Assembly: GCF_005860765.1 (NCBI RefSeq) | Contig: NZ_VCEI01000021.1 | Location: forward strand, 1,177,394-1,241,393 | Source: Dyadobacter sediminis | Lineage (GTDB): Bacteria > Bacteroidota > Bacteroidia > Cytophagales > Spirosomataceae | Length of the DNA: 64,000 nt | Reading direction: 5' to 3' | In this document: positions 9,825 to 18,055 of the stretch, in pieces | Numbering within the stretch: position 1 is the first letter of the stretch | How the letters are laid out: each line of letters opens with the position of its first letter | Notes under the pieces: model-generated | Database searches by the model: none | What the model was told of the DNA's origin: nothing | The model's input: the letters and a program-made list of their open reading frames with translations, nothing else | Translations under genes and position numbers: made by a program

Positions 9825-10387
9825 TGCGTTAAATTTCTTGTTTTTAAGTATTTAGCAGGATTTCCCTGATATATTCCATAAGGTTCCAGATCGCCTGATG
9901 CAACCGAGTTCACGGTTAGCACTGCATGCGATCCCACTTTTGCACCCGGGCAAACCGTGGCTTTCGCCCCGATCCACGCACCGCTTTCCAGCGTAATCGG
10001 TTTGATGATCAGGTCAAAAGTACTTTTTGTATAATCATGGTTTCCTGTCAGCAGCATACTTCCCTGCGAAAGGCAGACATTTGCTTCCATAGTCACCATT
10101 GTGAGGTTGTCAATCCACACATTTTCACCTATCCAGCAGTTGTTTCCAATGCTTAAAAACCACGGATATTTGATGTTCACTTTTGGTTTTATGACAATAC
10201 CGGTTCCGATTTCTGCGCCGAATAACTTCAAAATAAAAACTTTGACAATCATCGGCCACGGCAAATACGTATTCAAAAACAACCGGTTAGCCATATACCA
10301 TGCCATTTGTTTCGGAAAGCTTCCGGGCCGGTACCAGCTGTTGTTATACGCGGACAGACTGGTTTGGGTTCTTGAGGTCTTTTCCAT
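9821..10387 (-). CDS. WcaF-like left-handed beta-helix acetyltransferase
   Basis: 188 residues from the ATG at 10387, chosen because the family begins with a short tail before YNNSWYRPG; the longer frame from 10462 would overlap the upstream gene by 119 bases. Hexapeptide-repeat sequence (IGNNCWIGENVWI, GAWIGAKATVCPGAKVG) occupies about residues 75-175, with the expected catalytic His in LTGNHDY and a closing YQGNPAKYLK. It probably transfers acetyl from acetyl-CoA to a sugar of the exported polysaccharide. It overlaps the preceding GT2 gene by 44 bases and the next GT2 by 4. Confidence 0.88.
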   Translation of the reverse strand: MEKTSRTQTSLSAYNNSWYRPGSFPKQMAWYMANRLFLNTYLPWPMIVKVFILKLFGAEIGTGIVIKPKVNIKYPWFLSIGNNCWIGENVWIDNLTMVTMEANVCLSQGSMLLTGNHDYTKSTFDLIIKPITLESGAWIGAKATVCPGAKVGSHAVLTVNSVASGDLEPYGIYQGNPAKYLKTRNLTH

Positions 10388-11270
10388 ACTCTGTCCTGAA
10401 ATGTGAAATAATTTGCTGCTTGTCTTTTCCCGCCTTGTAATAAACCTCGTAGATTTTGGCATCGACCAGAAACCGGTACCAGAATCCCTGAAGAAAATGC
10501 CAGATCAGTCCTTTGACGCCATCCAGAAAACCGGCTTTGATAAGGTAGCGGTAAACAAAATAAATGAACGGCCTTGTAAATAAAGGCAGGCCGGCATACT
10601 TGATTTTCAGGAAACGCGTACGCTGTTCCTGACTTCCCCAAAAGCCGGGTGTAACGGTTTCCTTGTTATCAAAATTATACTTGATGTTAAGCAGATCAAT
10701 GACTTCACGGATCGCATAATTGTTGTGTTTTTGCGTCCACCAGGTCAGATTGTTCAGGTTGTGATCTACAATGTCGTTCTGAAGCTGTGCCGTACTGCCG
10801 CTGCTGAGCTTGATGTGTTCATCCATCCAGAGTTCCTCGCATGTTCCGTGCCCGTTTCTCCAGATCCTGAGCAGCCATATCGGATAATAGCCGCCGCGGC
10901 GGATCCACTTATCCATAAACATCACGCGCCTTTTTACATACAAACCCGATACGTCTTCCGGAATGCTGTTGATCGTATTGTTCAGTTCATCGGCAAGCTC
11001 GGCGGAAATGTATTCATCCGCATCCATGCGCATCAGCCAGCGGGTGTTGAACGGGTTGTTCCGGATACCGAAATTAAACTGAAAAGAGTAGGAAACCCAG
11101 GGATTCTGGATTACAGTAGCGCCGAGACTGCGTGCAAGGACAACGGTATCGTCTGTGGAAAAGGAATCGACAATGAAAATTTTATCCGTCACGGCAAGCA
11201 GGCTTTTGATGCAGCGCCCGATATGTTTTGATTCGTTGTGTGTTAAAATGATGACGGATAAATCGATCAT
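10344..11270 (-). CDS. Glycosyltransferase family 2 (WaaE/KdtX-like)
   Basis: 308 residues from the ATG at 11270, which places SVIILTHNESKHI at the extreme N-terminus as usual for GT-A folds. VDSFSTDDT and the DXD metal site MDADEY near residue 90 follow. The region after that (WIRRGGYYPIWLLRIWRNG) is typical of the WaaE/LgtF-like GT2 subgroup that adds glucose or another hexose to lipid-linked or LPS acceptors. The C-terminus carries amphipathic, aromatic helices that may sit on the membrane. It precedes, and overlaps, the acetyltransferase gene. Confidence 0.88.
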   Translation of the reverse strand: MIDLSVIILTHNESKHIGRCIKSLLAVTDKIFIVDSFSTDDTVVLARSLGATVIQNPWVSYSFQFNFGIRNNPFNTRWLMRMDADEYISAELADELNNTINSIPEDVSGLYVKRRVMFMDKWIRRGGYYPIWLLRIWRNGHGTCEELWMDEHIKLSSGSTAQLQNDIVDHNLNNLTWWTQKHNNYAIREVIDLLNIKYNFDNKETVTPGFWGSQEQRTRFLKIKYAGLPLFTRPFIYFVYRYLIKAGFLDGVKGLIWHFLQGFWYRFLVDAKIYEVYYKAGKDKQQIISHFRTEYGKDLKNPNQSVRV

Positions 11271-11325
11271 ACCCAATGTTAGACAGGACAAAATGGCCAA
11301 TTGCTGGTGCTTGAACCTTTCAAAG

Positions 11326-12477
11326 TTACGTACTTTTTTGAACTTTCTTGTATTCTTCCAATAACTGGTTGGCTACAACTTGTATGTCAAAATTTTCAGA
11401 TACCATCTGATATGCCCGATTTGCGATATCCTGAGCGTATGCATGATCTTGTAATATTTTAAGAAATCCTTCTGCAACACCTTGGCTGCTGAGCGGCGTC
11501 AGATAAGCAGCATTGCAGCGGCGGATGTAGTCGCCGAAACCGACCCGGTCAGAAACCAGCGCGGGTACTTTTGAGGCCATGGCTTCCAGCACTGCAATGG
11601 AAAATCCTTCCGAATACGACGGCAGAACAAAAAGATCGGCATCGGAAAGTGCTTCTTTTTTGTCGGTATCCGTAAGCATACCGACAAGCCTGACACGTTC
11701 GCTCAAATTATTTTTCCGGATAAAATCCTCGGTTTCCTGCTTGTAACCGTCATCCGGCCCGGCCAGGACCAGAATGGTTTCCGGCAGCTTGTTATGAATT
11801 TCCAGAAATGCAGGCAGAAGCAGGTCAAGTCCTTTTTTGATATTCAGTCTTCCCATGAACAAAATCATCTGCTGATCTTTCCGGATCTGGTGCCTGGAAC
11901 GGAAAAGCCCTTTTGGCGGAAGCTGGCTGTATTCCGAAAGTTTCATGCCGTTGGGTACGATCACCATGTTGGCCGGCCTGTAACCAAGATAGCGGATCAC
12001 ATCTTCTTCTTCATCCGTATTGTTGATCTGGATCAGATCTGCTTTTCCCAGCAGTTTTTTCTGATAAAGTGCGGTAACAATCTGTTTTTTCCATTTGCTG
12101 TGCGCCACGGCCCATTTGTCCAGCAGCCCGTGAATCGTAATTACCTTCACCGCTTTATTAGGAATCAGAAACGGAGCCAGACTTCCGAAATGCCAGATGC
12201 CATGCATATGAATGACATCATACTCGCCGATATGCGCTTTCAGGTATTTATACATGTCCAGAGAAAACTCGCGGTAAATATCGCTTACAGGCGTAGTGCG
12301 TGCGCAGGCAATAAGCCGGGCGCCTTCCGGAACCGGGTACATTTTCTCGCCCGGCGTCATCGGGCTCAGGATGTCCACCGAATGTCCCTGCCGGATTACT
12401 TCACTGGTATGATCGTAAATAATCCGGGCGGGACCTCCGATTGCCCATGTATATGCACATATATTTAAAATCCGCAT
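11326..12477 (-). CDS. Glycosyltransferase family 4 (GT-B)
   Basis: 383 residues. The N-terminal Rossmann-like domain begins RILNICAYTWAIGGPARI with the Gly-rich acceptor loop, then DVIHMHGIWH. The C-terminal nucleotide-sugar domain has FMGRLNIKKGLDLL and the E-x7-E motif in PSYSEGFSIAVLEAMA. This is a retaining GT4 enzyme, likely acting in the cytoplasm on a lipid-linked oligosaccharide. It follows the other GT4 gene by 32 bases in the same direction. Donor and linkage are not predictable. Confidence 0.9.
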   Translation of the reverse strand: MRILNICAYTWAIGGPARIIYDHTSEVIRQGHSVDILSPMTPGEKMYPVPEGARLIACARTTPVSDIYREFSLDMYKYLKAHIGEYDVIHMHGIWHFGSLAPFLIPNKAVKVITIHGLLDKWAVAHSKWKKQIVTALYQKKLLGKADLIQINNTDEEEDVIRYLGYRPANMVIVPNGMKLSEYSQLPPKGLFRSRHQIRKDQQMILFMGRLNIKKGLDLLLPAFLEIHNKLPETILVLAGPDDGYKQETEDFIRKNNLSERVRLVGMLTDTDKKEALSDADLFVLPSYSEGFSIAVLEAMASKVPALVSDRVGFGDYIRRCNAAYLTPLSSQGVAEGFLKILQDHAYAQDIANRAYQMVSENFDIQVVANQLLEEYKKVQKST

Positions 12478-12509
12478 GCTTGAATTCAGTATCTGTAAGT
12501 TTTAGCTTT

Positions 12510-13658
12510 TTAACCTTTCCGGCTCAGGCTTTTGTAGCAGTCAGCCATCCGGGAAGCAACGTGCTTCGACGAAAAAGGCGCAATCATCTTCATGGATTCA
12601 TTTCCCATGGGTACGATCCGGTCCGGGTTCTGCATAAAAAAACGCATGGCTTCTTCCAGTGCTGACTGATTTTCGGGATCAAAAGTAAGACCATTTTTTC
12701 CGGGTTCCACCAGGTCGGCTGCGCATCCGCACTTATCCGAAACCAGAACGGGCATGCCGCACGTCATCGCTTCATTCACAACCAAGCCCCACGGCTCCGA
12801 TTTGCTCGGCAGTACAAGCACATCGCTTTTGGCAAGCCATTCGGGCACTTTATACCACGGAAATCCGCCTGCAAAAGTCACTTTATCGGCCAGGTTCAGA
12901 CTTCTTGTTAAATTTTCGAGTAAATCCCGCTCCGGTCCGTCACCGACCAGCAGCAATTGCCATGAACCCGAATCGGTATGCTGGACGTTATAAAATGCCC
13001 GGATCAGCAAGGAAAGGTTTTTTTCAGGAGCAAGCCGGCCGGTAAAAATGAATTTTCGGATTAAATGCTCATTGCCGAACTGCTTTTTTGCCAGATCATA
13101 CCGCGTTCTTATTATTTCCTCATCAATAACTGCTGCGTTGCGTACCAGAATAGTGGCCGGATTTACGCCCAGACTTTCCAGATATTGTGCCGAGGTTTTG
13201 CCAAAACAAAAGAATGCATTTGCCCGGTTTACAATAAAACGTTTCAACCGTTCTTTCAGGGCGGAGCGGTTGTGATCGGCGGACGAAGATTCAGAAGACA
13301 AAACCACTTTTACACCGCGCATTCGGGCATAAAACATCAATAGCACCTGCGCCCAGTCAAAATAACCGGTAATATTCAGGACCGTCGGTTTGTATGTGTG
13401 GAAAGCTTTGAAAAGCGATTTCAGCCTTTCCGGGAAACGAACGGAATCAAGGCTGCGGCTGAAAAGTACTTGATACGGGTAATCGTAAACAATGCTTTCG
13501 TCGCTTTGCATGGCACTGCGGCTTGCTTCGTACAAGGCAATCTGCACAACAAGGAAAGCGCTTTCCGGATATTTTTCTTTCAACGAACTGTATATTTCAC
13601 TGAACAGCCTTGATTTGTAATGCGCCCATAACTGATTGTGAATGATGAGAATACGCAT
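12510..13658 (-). CDS. Glycosyltransferase family 4 (GT-B)
   Basis: 382 residues. The N-terminal domain starts MRILIIHNQLWAHYKSRL and lacks the usual Gly-Gly acceptor loop. The donor domain shows FTGRLAPEKNLSLLI, LVGDGPERDLL, and PSKSEPWGLVVNEAM with the E-x7-E pair, followed by VSDKCGCAADLV. Its ATG overlaps the stop of the upstream SGNH gene by one base (TAATG), which points to coupled translation. It is part of the same polysaccharide cluster; specificity is unknown. Confidence 0.9.
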   Translation of the reverse strand: MRILIIHNQLWAHYKSRLFSEIYSSLKEKYPESAFLVVQIALYEASRSAMQSDESIVYDYPYQVLFSRSLDSVRFPERLKSLFKAFHTYKPTVLNITGYFDWAQVLLMFYARMRGVKVVLSSESSSADHNRSALKERLKRFIVNRANAFFCFGKTSAQYLESLGVNPATILVRNAAVIDEEIIRTRYDLAKKQFGNEHLIRKFIFTGRLAPEKNLSLLIRAFYNVQHTDSGSWQLLLVGDGPERDLLENLTRSLNLADKVTFAGGFPWYKVPEWLAKSDVLVLPSKSEPWGLVVNEAMTCGMPVLVSDKCGCAADLVEPGKNGLTFDPENQSALEEAMRFFMQNPDRIVPMGNESMKMIAPFSSKHVASRMADCYKSLSRKG

Positions 13659-14659
13659 TATCTTTTAAATTTAAGGTATTCCTGAAACAACGGATACAGG
13701 TTATTGGCCATAAAAACCTGCCCCTGACTGTTATAATGCACCACATCCATATTCCGGTACAGTTTTGTGGAGATGCCCAACTGCAATTCATTGACCAAAC
13801 GGATGTTTCTGCTCCTGGCAAAATCAATAATTTCCTCACCCTGATCATTGAAACGGCCGGATTCTATTTCTGAAATTTCGGGATGCAGATAAATGAACAG
13901 CGGAATGGATTGCTCGCGCGCCAGTTCGTAAAGCTGTTCATAACCCGGATTAAAAACAAGTCCGGGCTTCCGGATGCCGGCATTGTTCAGTTCCGTCTGT
14001 TTGACGGATTCCGTTTTGGTGGAGTCCGGCGGATTGTTTTGCTGACTCTGATCCGTTTTTGGCGAAGAAAACAGCGTGTCGTAAAAATAAAAAAACATCC
14101 ATCCGTAACGGTCCCATAATTCATACAATGCCACTTTGTACTGCTTGTCGGGCATTCCGGGGTCGATACCGACCGGGCTTTGATGCGACATGATATCATG
14201 CGCGTCATGGCTGCTCGTCACCAGACACATCAGTTTTGCTTGGAACGTTCCGTACTTTTTAAGGTATGCGGCAATGTTGTCCGGCCCCCATGAACCCGCA
14301 GAAATATTCAGCACCCGGACCCTTGTTTTGAAATCGCGTAAAAACCATTTTTCCATGATGGTCGAAGCAATGCTGTCCTGATCCGTAAGACTTCCGCCGT
14401 TCACAACCGAATCGCCGATCAGCAGGATAACCAGGCTGTCCGTAGGCAAAACTTCTTCATTTCGCATGGAAAAACGATTGGTGCGCAGTGCATAGCCGAA
14501 ACGTTTGACATCCTGATTCGGAGCATAGACATATTCAAAATCCGGATCGGAAATGTAAAGCGGAGAGTTGCAGAATCCGTATTTTACTCTCAATACAATC
14601 TCAGCAATTCCTGCAAGCAGAACAATAAGGATCAGGATTCGGTAAAAAAATTTAAGCAT
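13658..14659 (-). CDS. Membrane-anchored SGNH/GDSL-like protein
   Basis: 333 residues from the ATG at 14659. That start gives a clean N-terminal membrane anchor (about residues 5-20, FFYRILILIVLLAGIAEIVL) and lies downstream of a -7 type element; a start at 14746 would add 29 non-conserved basic residues. The SGNH block I sequence LLIGDSVVNGG is present, with SAGSWGPDN as a candidate block II/III region and a late DVVHYNSQGQ carrying the Asp/His pair. Such proteins often add or remove acyl groups on extracytoplasmic polysaccharides. It is the first gene of the minus-strand cluster, so a role in polymer modification is plausible. Substrate unknown. Confidence 0.75.
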   Translation of the reverse strand: MLKFFYRILILIVLLAGIAEIVLRVKYGFCNSPLYISDPDFEYVYAPNQDVKRFGYALRTNRFSMRNEEVLPTDSLVILLIGDSVVNGGSLTDQDSIASTIMEKWFLRDFKTRVRVLNISAGSWGPDNIAAYLKKYGTFQAKLMCLVTSSHDAHDIMSHQSPVGIDPGMPDKQYKVALYELWDRYGWMFFYFYDTLFSSPKTDQSQQNNPPDSTKTESVKQTELNNAGIRKPGLVFNPGYEQLYELAREQSIPLFIYLHPEISEIESGRFNDQGEEIIDFARSRNIRLVNELQLGISTKLYRNMDVVHYNSQGQVFMANNLYPLFQEYLKFKR

Positions 14660-14692
14660 TATAAATCGGCGGTGTCTTCTGCAAACGCGCTG

Positions 14693-14700
14693 CAAATTTA
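14693..14700 (-). promoter_or_regulatory. Bacteroidota -7 element TAAATTTG, likely head of the polysaccharide operon
   Basis: The minus-strand TAAATTTG fits TAnnTTTG and lies 34 bases before the SGNH start. All genes from here to 7766 read in the same direction with overlaps or gaps of at most 106 bases. No good -33 element is seen; a TTTG is present but at short spacing. Confidence 0.4.
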
Positions 14701-14816
14701 GGATTACTTTTGCCAAATACGATTTTTTGCAGAATATGGACCTCAAATAAGTGCTTGCGGCAGCGTTGGCGTATTTGCCGGCGGAGATAAGTGCTCTGTC
14801 GTGGAAAATGGCATCT

Positions 14817-14940
14817 CACTTTTGGTCATGAGGTTGCACTTTTGGTCATGAGGTTGTCACTTTTGGTCATGAGGTTGCCATTTTTAGTCATTAGGTTGTT
14901 GTTTATGGTTATGAAGTTGTCATTTTTGGTCAGGGGGTTG
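14817..14940. repeat. Left array: six 20-21 bp direct repeats
   Basis: Six contiguous units (14817, 14837, 14857, 14878, 14899, 14920) of 20, 20, 21, 21, 21 and 21 bases, consensus TCACTTTTGGTCATGAGGTTG. The first two are identical and the rest drift. Each unit looks like a dimer of a roughly 10.3-base motif related to GTTGTCATGAG. There are no spacers and no reading frame, so it is not a CRISPR. The array faces the reverse-complement array at 15017-15130. Confidence 0.9.
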
Positions 14941-15016
14941 TTATCTCGCAATTAGAGGCAGTAAAAGAACCCGTTCATGACTCACTAAAAACACTCTTTT
15001 TTACCAAAATAAAAAT

Positions 15017-15130
15017 CCATTACAACCCATAACAACCTCATTACAATTCATGACAATCCATGACAACCCATTACAACCTCATGACAATCCATTTCAACTT
15101 CATGACACGCCATGACAACCTCATGACAAT
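15017..15130. repeat. Right array: eleven 10-11 bp repeats, reverse complement of the left array motif
   Basis: Eleven abutting units of 10 or 11 bases (CCATGACAAC, CCATTACAAC, CTCATGACAAT and variants), mean 10.4 bases. The 12-mer CAACCTCATGAC at 15074-15085 and 15116-15127 is the exact reverse complement of GTCATGAGGTTG at 14825-14836, 14845-14856 and 14866-14877. The two arrays therefore form a large imperfect inverted repeat around a 76-base AT-rich centre. Confidence 0.9.
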
Positions 15131-15181
15131 CAATAACCGAAAATGTTAACTTCCTTCCTCCTTCTTTCCCTTCCTTTTTCT

Positions 15182-15547
15182 TCAAACCATTTCAATCAGT
15201 TCAATGCGGTTTCCGAACGGGTCACGGAATGAAAAGCGGTTTCTGCCGGGGATCGGGCTGTCGTTTCGGATGGCAATGCCGTGCTGTTCGAGTAAGTAGC
15301 GTGCGCTTTCAAGGTTTTTTATCTCGAAAGCAGGATGCCTTTGCGACAATTCAGTATTTTTCTCAGCCCGGATGTGCAACTGTATATCACCTATCTGAAA
15401 CCAAATGGCTCCGTTTGGCAGCGGATAACCCAGGTCTGTAAGTTCTTCCAGTGCTAAAATATTTCCGTAAAATTCCCTTGCTGCATTTTCTGCTCCTTCC
15501 GGAATGCAGAGCATAATATGGTCCAGTCTTTTGAATTCAATGTTCAT
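15182..15547 (-). CDS. VOC family protein (glyoxalase/bleomycin-resistance fold)
   Basis: 121 residues, a single VOC unit of two beta-alpha-beta-beta-beta modules. It begins FKRLDHIMLCIPEGAENAAREFYGN and ends FRDPFGNRIELIE, with a metal-ligand-type His near the start (DHIMLC) and Glu at the end. The family spans glyoxalases, dioxygenases and antibiotic-binding proteins, so function is not assignable. It probably shares a transcript with the upstream cupin gene, 24 bases away on the same strand. Confidence 0.85.
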   Translation of the reverse strand: MNIEFKRLDHIMLCIPEGAENAAREFYGNILALEELTDLGYPLPNGAIWFQIGDIQLHIRAEKNTELSQRHPAFEIKNLESARYLLEQHGIAIRNDSPIPGRNRFSFRDPFGNRIELIEMV

Positions 15548-15571
15548 TTTTACATGCTGTTTCGGATCAGG

Positions 15572-16087
15572 TTAAATCCAGATTTTTGATAATTCACCAC
15601 TTTTGCCGTATAACGGATCCAGTTCAGGCATCGGTACACGTGCAATATTTTGCTGGGCCTTTGGCCTGTCACCCGGCTCACCTCTCAAAATGTCATAGTC
15701 GCTGCCGTTCGGATAAGCGCCTACAACGGCAAAATCCGCAGAAGCATCCTGTTTTTTGTGACCGACACCCGCGGGGATAATCAGGATATCGCCGGCATTG
15801 ACCGTTATTTTTTCTCCCTTTTCACCGCCCATGTGCAGCAAGGCATTTCCGGCATAAACGGCCAGCACTTCGTGTGAAATGCTGTGATAATGATGATAGG
15901 AAAATACGCCGTTACGCCATGAATTTGTCCAATTGTTGCTTTCAAATCTTTGTTCGATCCAGGCGGCACCTTGCAAGGACCTTTCAGAAAATGCATTTCT
16001 ATAAACGACCAGAGGGAATTTGCTGTTCGGGATTTTTCCGTCGTCGCTGAAAAGGAACGTTTCCGGTTTTATATTCAAGATACTCAT
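15572..16087 (-). CDS. Cupin domain protein
   Basis: 171 residues with no signal peptide. The cupin barrel shows motif 1 histidines in YHHYHSISHEVLAVYAG and motif 2 as GDILIIPAGVGHKK, giving a likely metal site. The tail has a conserved-looking GAYPNGSDYDILRG segment seen in small cupins of unknown role. It lies 14 bases downstream of the amidohydrolase gene and upstream of the VOC gene on the same strand, so the three may be co-transcribed. Enzymatic role not known. Confidence 0.85.
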   Translation of the reverse strand: MSILNIKPETFLFSDDGKIPNSKFPLVVYRNAFSERSLQGAAWIEQRFESNNWTNSWRNGVFSYHHYHSISHEVLAVYAGNALLHMGGEKGEKITVNAGDILIIPAGVGHKKQDASADFAVVGAYPNGSDYDILRGEPGDRPKAQQNIARVPMPELDPLYGKSGELSKIWI

Positions 16088-16101
16088 CTTTACATGTGTT
16101 T

Positions 16102-17445
16102 TTACTTTTTCAAAGGCCCTTTGCTCGCTTCCTTTCCGTCTTTCCAGACCGATTCGATTTTACGCGTGTTTTTAATATTTTTTTCCGGATTGTCGCTCAG
16201 AATGATCAGATCCGCTTTTTTGCCTTTTTGAATGCTGCCGTAATCAGGATCGATTTTCAACGCTTTGGCTGCATTTAACGTGGCCAGCATAATGGCCTGC
16301 AAGGGCGTAAGCCCGGCGCGCACCATCAGTTCCATTTCCAGATGTTCCGTAAATCCCTGTGTTCTTACCGGAAAGGCGCCCGAATCCGTTCCCAATGCCA
16401 CGGTGATGCCGGCATCAAATATCTTTTTCAGGTTTTCGGATGCTGTCTTAAATGCCGCCATGTTCTTTTCATAATCCGGTGAGTTTCTGATTTTTTCGGC
16501 ATAAGCCTTATCGGTGATCATTTCAAAAACGCCGGGTTCGAGTGAAGCTTTAAAAAATTCATCATTGATCCAGTCGGGATTGCCGGCATAGGCAAACTGA
16601 TATTCGTCCAGCGACAGGGTCGGAATGTAGGTTACATGATGCTGTTTCATTTTTGCAAGAAGATCTTCATCCGCTACTTTGTCACGAATGCTGTGTGCAA
16701 TCATATCGATGCCGGCTTCGGTCAGCGCGCGTGCGTCTTCGGCGTAGAACAGATGCGCTGCCACGCGCAGGTTTCGTTTGTGCGCTTCCCGGATAATGGC
16801 GGTATAAATTTCGGGCTTCATTTTCTGTGCATTGCCGCCATGGTCATCCACCCAGATTTTCACGACAGTCGGTTTCAGCGGAACCAGTTTGTCCATCATG
16901 GCCGGCACTTCCTCCGGCGTGGCGGGCCTTTGCAAAAGGTTCATCCACGAGCCGGGCGAAGGATCGGGCGTGTTGAAACCGTATCCTGCTGAAAACAGAC
17001 GTGCCCCGGGCAACAGTCCGGCGACTGTGGAATCGCGCAGACCATTGAATATGAGCGGACGGTCCGTTCCCATCACCAGTATGGAGTTGACGCCATAATC
17101 CTGGTATTTTCTGAGTTGTCTGAATATATTTTCACGCGTGTAATTTTCGGCCGAGGAAGTTGTTCCCTTAAGCGTTCCGATATGTGCATGAGCAGAAATG
17201 ATCGCCGGAATGACAGTTTTGCCTTTCAGGCTGACTTCTTTTGCTCCATCCGCTTTAATCCCGTTTCCGACGGCTTCAATGCGCTCGCCTCTGATCAGGA
17301 TATCCTGATTTTCTTTGGAGGCCGTGCCAGTTCCATCTATAATGGTGGCATTTTTCAGTAAGTACAAATCCGGCTGCTGCGCATAAGTATGCAGGAGGCT
17401 TGTAAGAAGAACCAGTAATCCGGTTAGCAATAAAGATGGTTTCAT
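16102..17445 (-). CDS. Secreted amidohydrolase-family protein
   Basis: 447 residues from the ATG at 17445, which opens on a signal peptide (MKPSLLLTGLLVLLTSLLHTYA). A start at 17613 would prefix 56 residues without coding character and would overlap the divergent DUF6496 gene. Metal-site motifs of the amidohydrolase superfamily are present: SAHAHIG (H-x-H), VVKIWVDDHGG, RVAAHLFY, MIAHSIRDK and the late Asp in ALGTDSGAF. The C-terminus closes the small beta domain (GKKADLIILSDNPEKNI). Related proteins include imidazolonepropionase-like and prolidase-like hydrolases. Substrate unknown; a periplasmic location is likely. Confidence 0.88.
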   Translation of the reverse strand: MKPSLLLTGLLVLLTSLLHTYAQQPDLYLLKNATIIDGTGTASKENQDILIRGERIEAVGNGIKADGAKEVSLKGKTVIPAIISAHAHIGTLKGTTSSAENYTRENIFRQLRKYQDYGVNSILVMGTDRPLIFNGLRDSTVAGLLPGARLFSAGYGFNTPDPSPGSWMNLLQRPATPEEVPAMMDKLVPLKPTVVKIWVDDHGGNAQKMKPEIYTAIIREAHKRNLRVAAHLFYAEDARALTEAGIDMIAHSIRDKVADEDLLAKMKQHHVTYIPTLSLDEYQFAYAGNPDWINDEFFKASLEPGVFEMITDKAYAEKIRNSPDYEKNMAAFKTASENLKKIFDAGITVALGTDSGAFPVRTQGFTEHLEMELMVRAGLTPLQAIMLATLNAAKALKIDPDYGSIQKGKKADLIILSDNPEKNIKNTRKIESVWKDGKEASKGPLKK

Positions 17446-17594
17446 GGGAATAAATGGCTTGTTATAAAGTGCATTGCAATTCTTTTTGTCACTGATTGCG
17501 GTTCTTTGGTACAAGATTTGTTGTAACGGGTTTACTGACAACTTAAACCCGGCAACAATCGTTAATATAAACCATTCGTGACTTAAATCCTGAA

Positions 17595-17774
17595 ATGATG
17601 GCAAGGTATTCAAAAAAAGCAGGAGAAAAAGTGGAGGAAGCCATGCACGAGCAAAAAGAAGGAAAGCTTAAAACGGGTTCGGGCAAAAAGGTAACTTCAA
17701 AAAAGCAGGCCATTGCCATTGGCTTGTCGGAAGCACGGAAAGCAGGAGCAAAGGTGCCGGAGAAAAAGAATTGA
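17595..17774 (+). CDS. Small DUF6496-type protein
   Basis: 59 residues from the first of two adjacent ATGs (58 from the second, 17598). The sequence is highly basic and Lys/Gly/Ala-rich: MARYSKKAGEKVEEAMHE, then KLKTGSGKKVTSKKQAIAIG and LSEARKAGAKVPEKKN. The K-x-G-S-G-K-K-V-T-S-K-K-QAIAI-LSEARK pattern matches small DUF6496 proteins, whose function is not established. Similarity to basic nucleoid-type peptides suggests nucleic-acid binding (inference). It is transcribed divergently from the amidohydrolase. Confidence 0.8.
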   Translation: MMARYSKKAGEKVEEAMHEQKEGKLKTGSGKKVTSKKQAIAIGLSEARKAGAKVPEKKN

Positions 17775-18055
17775 AGTATAGTACATGCCGGTCAGGTTTT
17801 TTAGGTACTTGGGAAGGTAATTGCAGGATTTGATTGAAATTGTGCAGTTTTTGTCATGACCGAAATGGATGCTTGTACTTGAATTATTAGTAACGGACAG
17901 TTACAATAATTTATGACTACACACTAATCTTTTATATGTAATGCTTCTTGGAAAGTAGTAGTAATTATTGGAAATTAGTAAAAGTATTACAACTAGCACG
18001 CTTGATTTTAACCATCTGACTAAATTAAGAGTTACCTTGTACATCATTTAAACAC

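Larger units (their letters stand above)
14660..15181. other. Intergenic region (522 bases) without a gene
   Basis: It contains the candidate promoter at 14693-14700, the two facing repeat arrays and a pyrimidine-rich stretch at 15150-15180. No frame with coding character was found on either strand; frames through the arrays are broken by stops. Confidence 0.8.

Noticed and set aside
14817..15130. CRISPR array
   Set aside because: Repeat units abut each other without unique spacers, are only 10-21 bases, and change orientation midway; no cas genes are nearby.
17446..17613. N-terminal extension of the amidohydrolase
   Set aside because: It overlaps the divergent DUF6496 gene and precedes a clean signal peptide at 17445.
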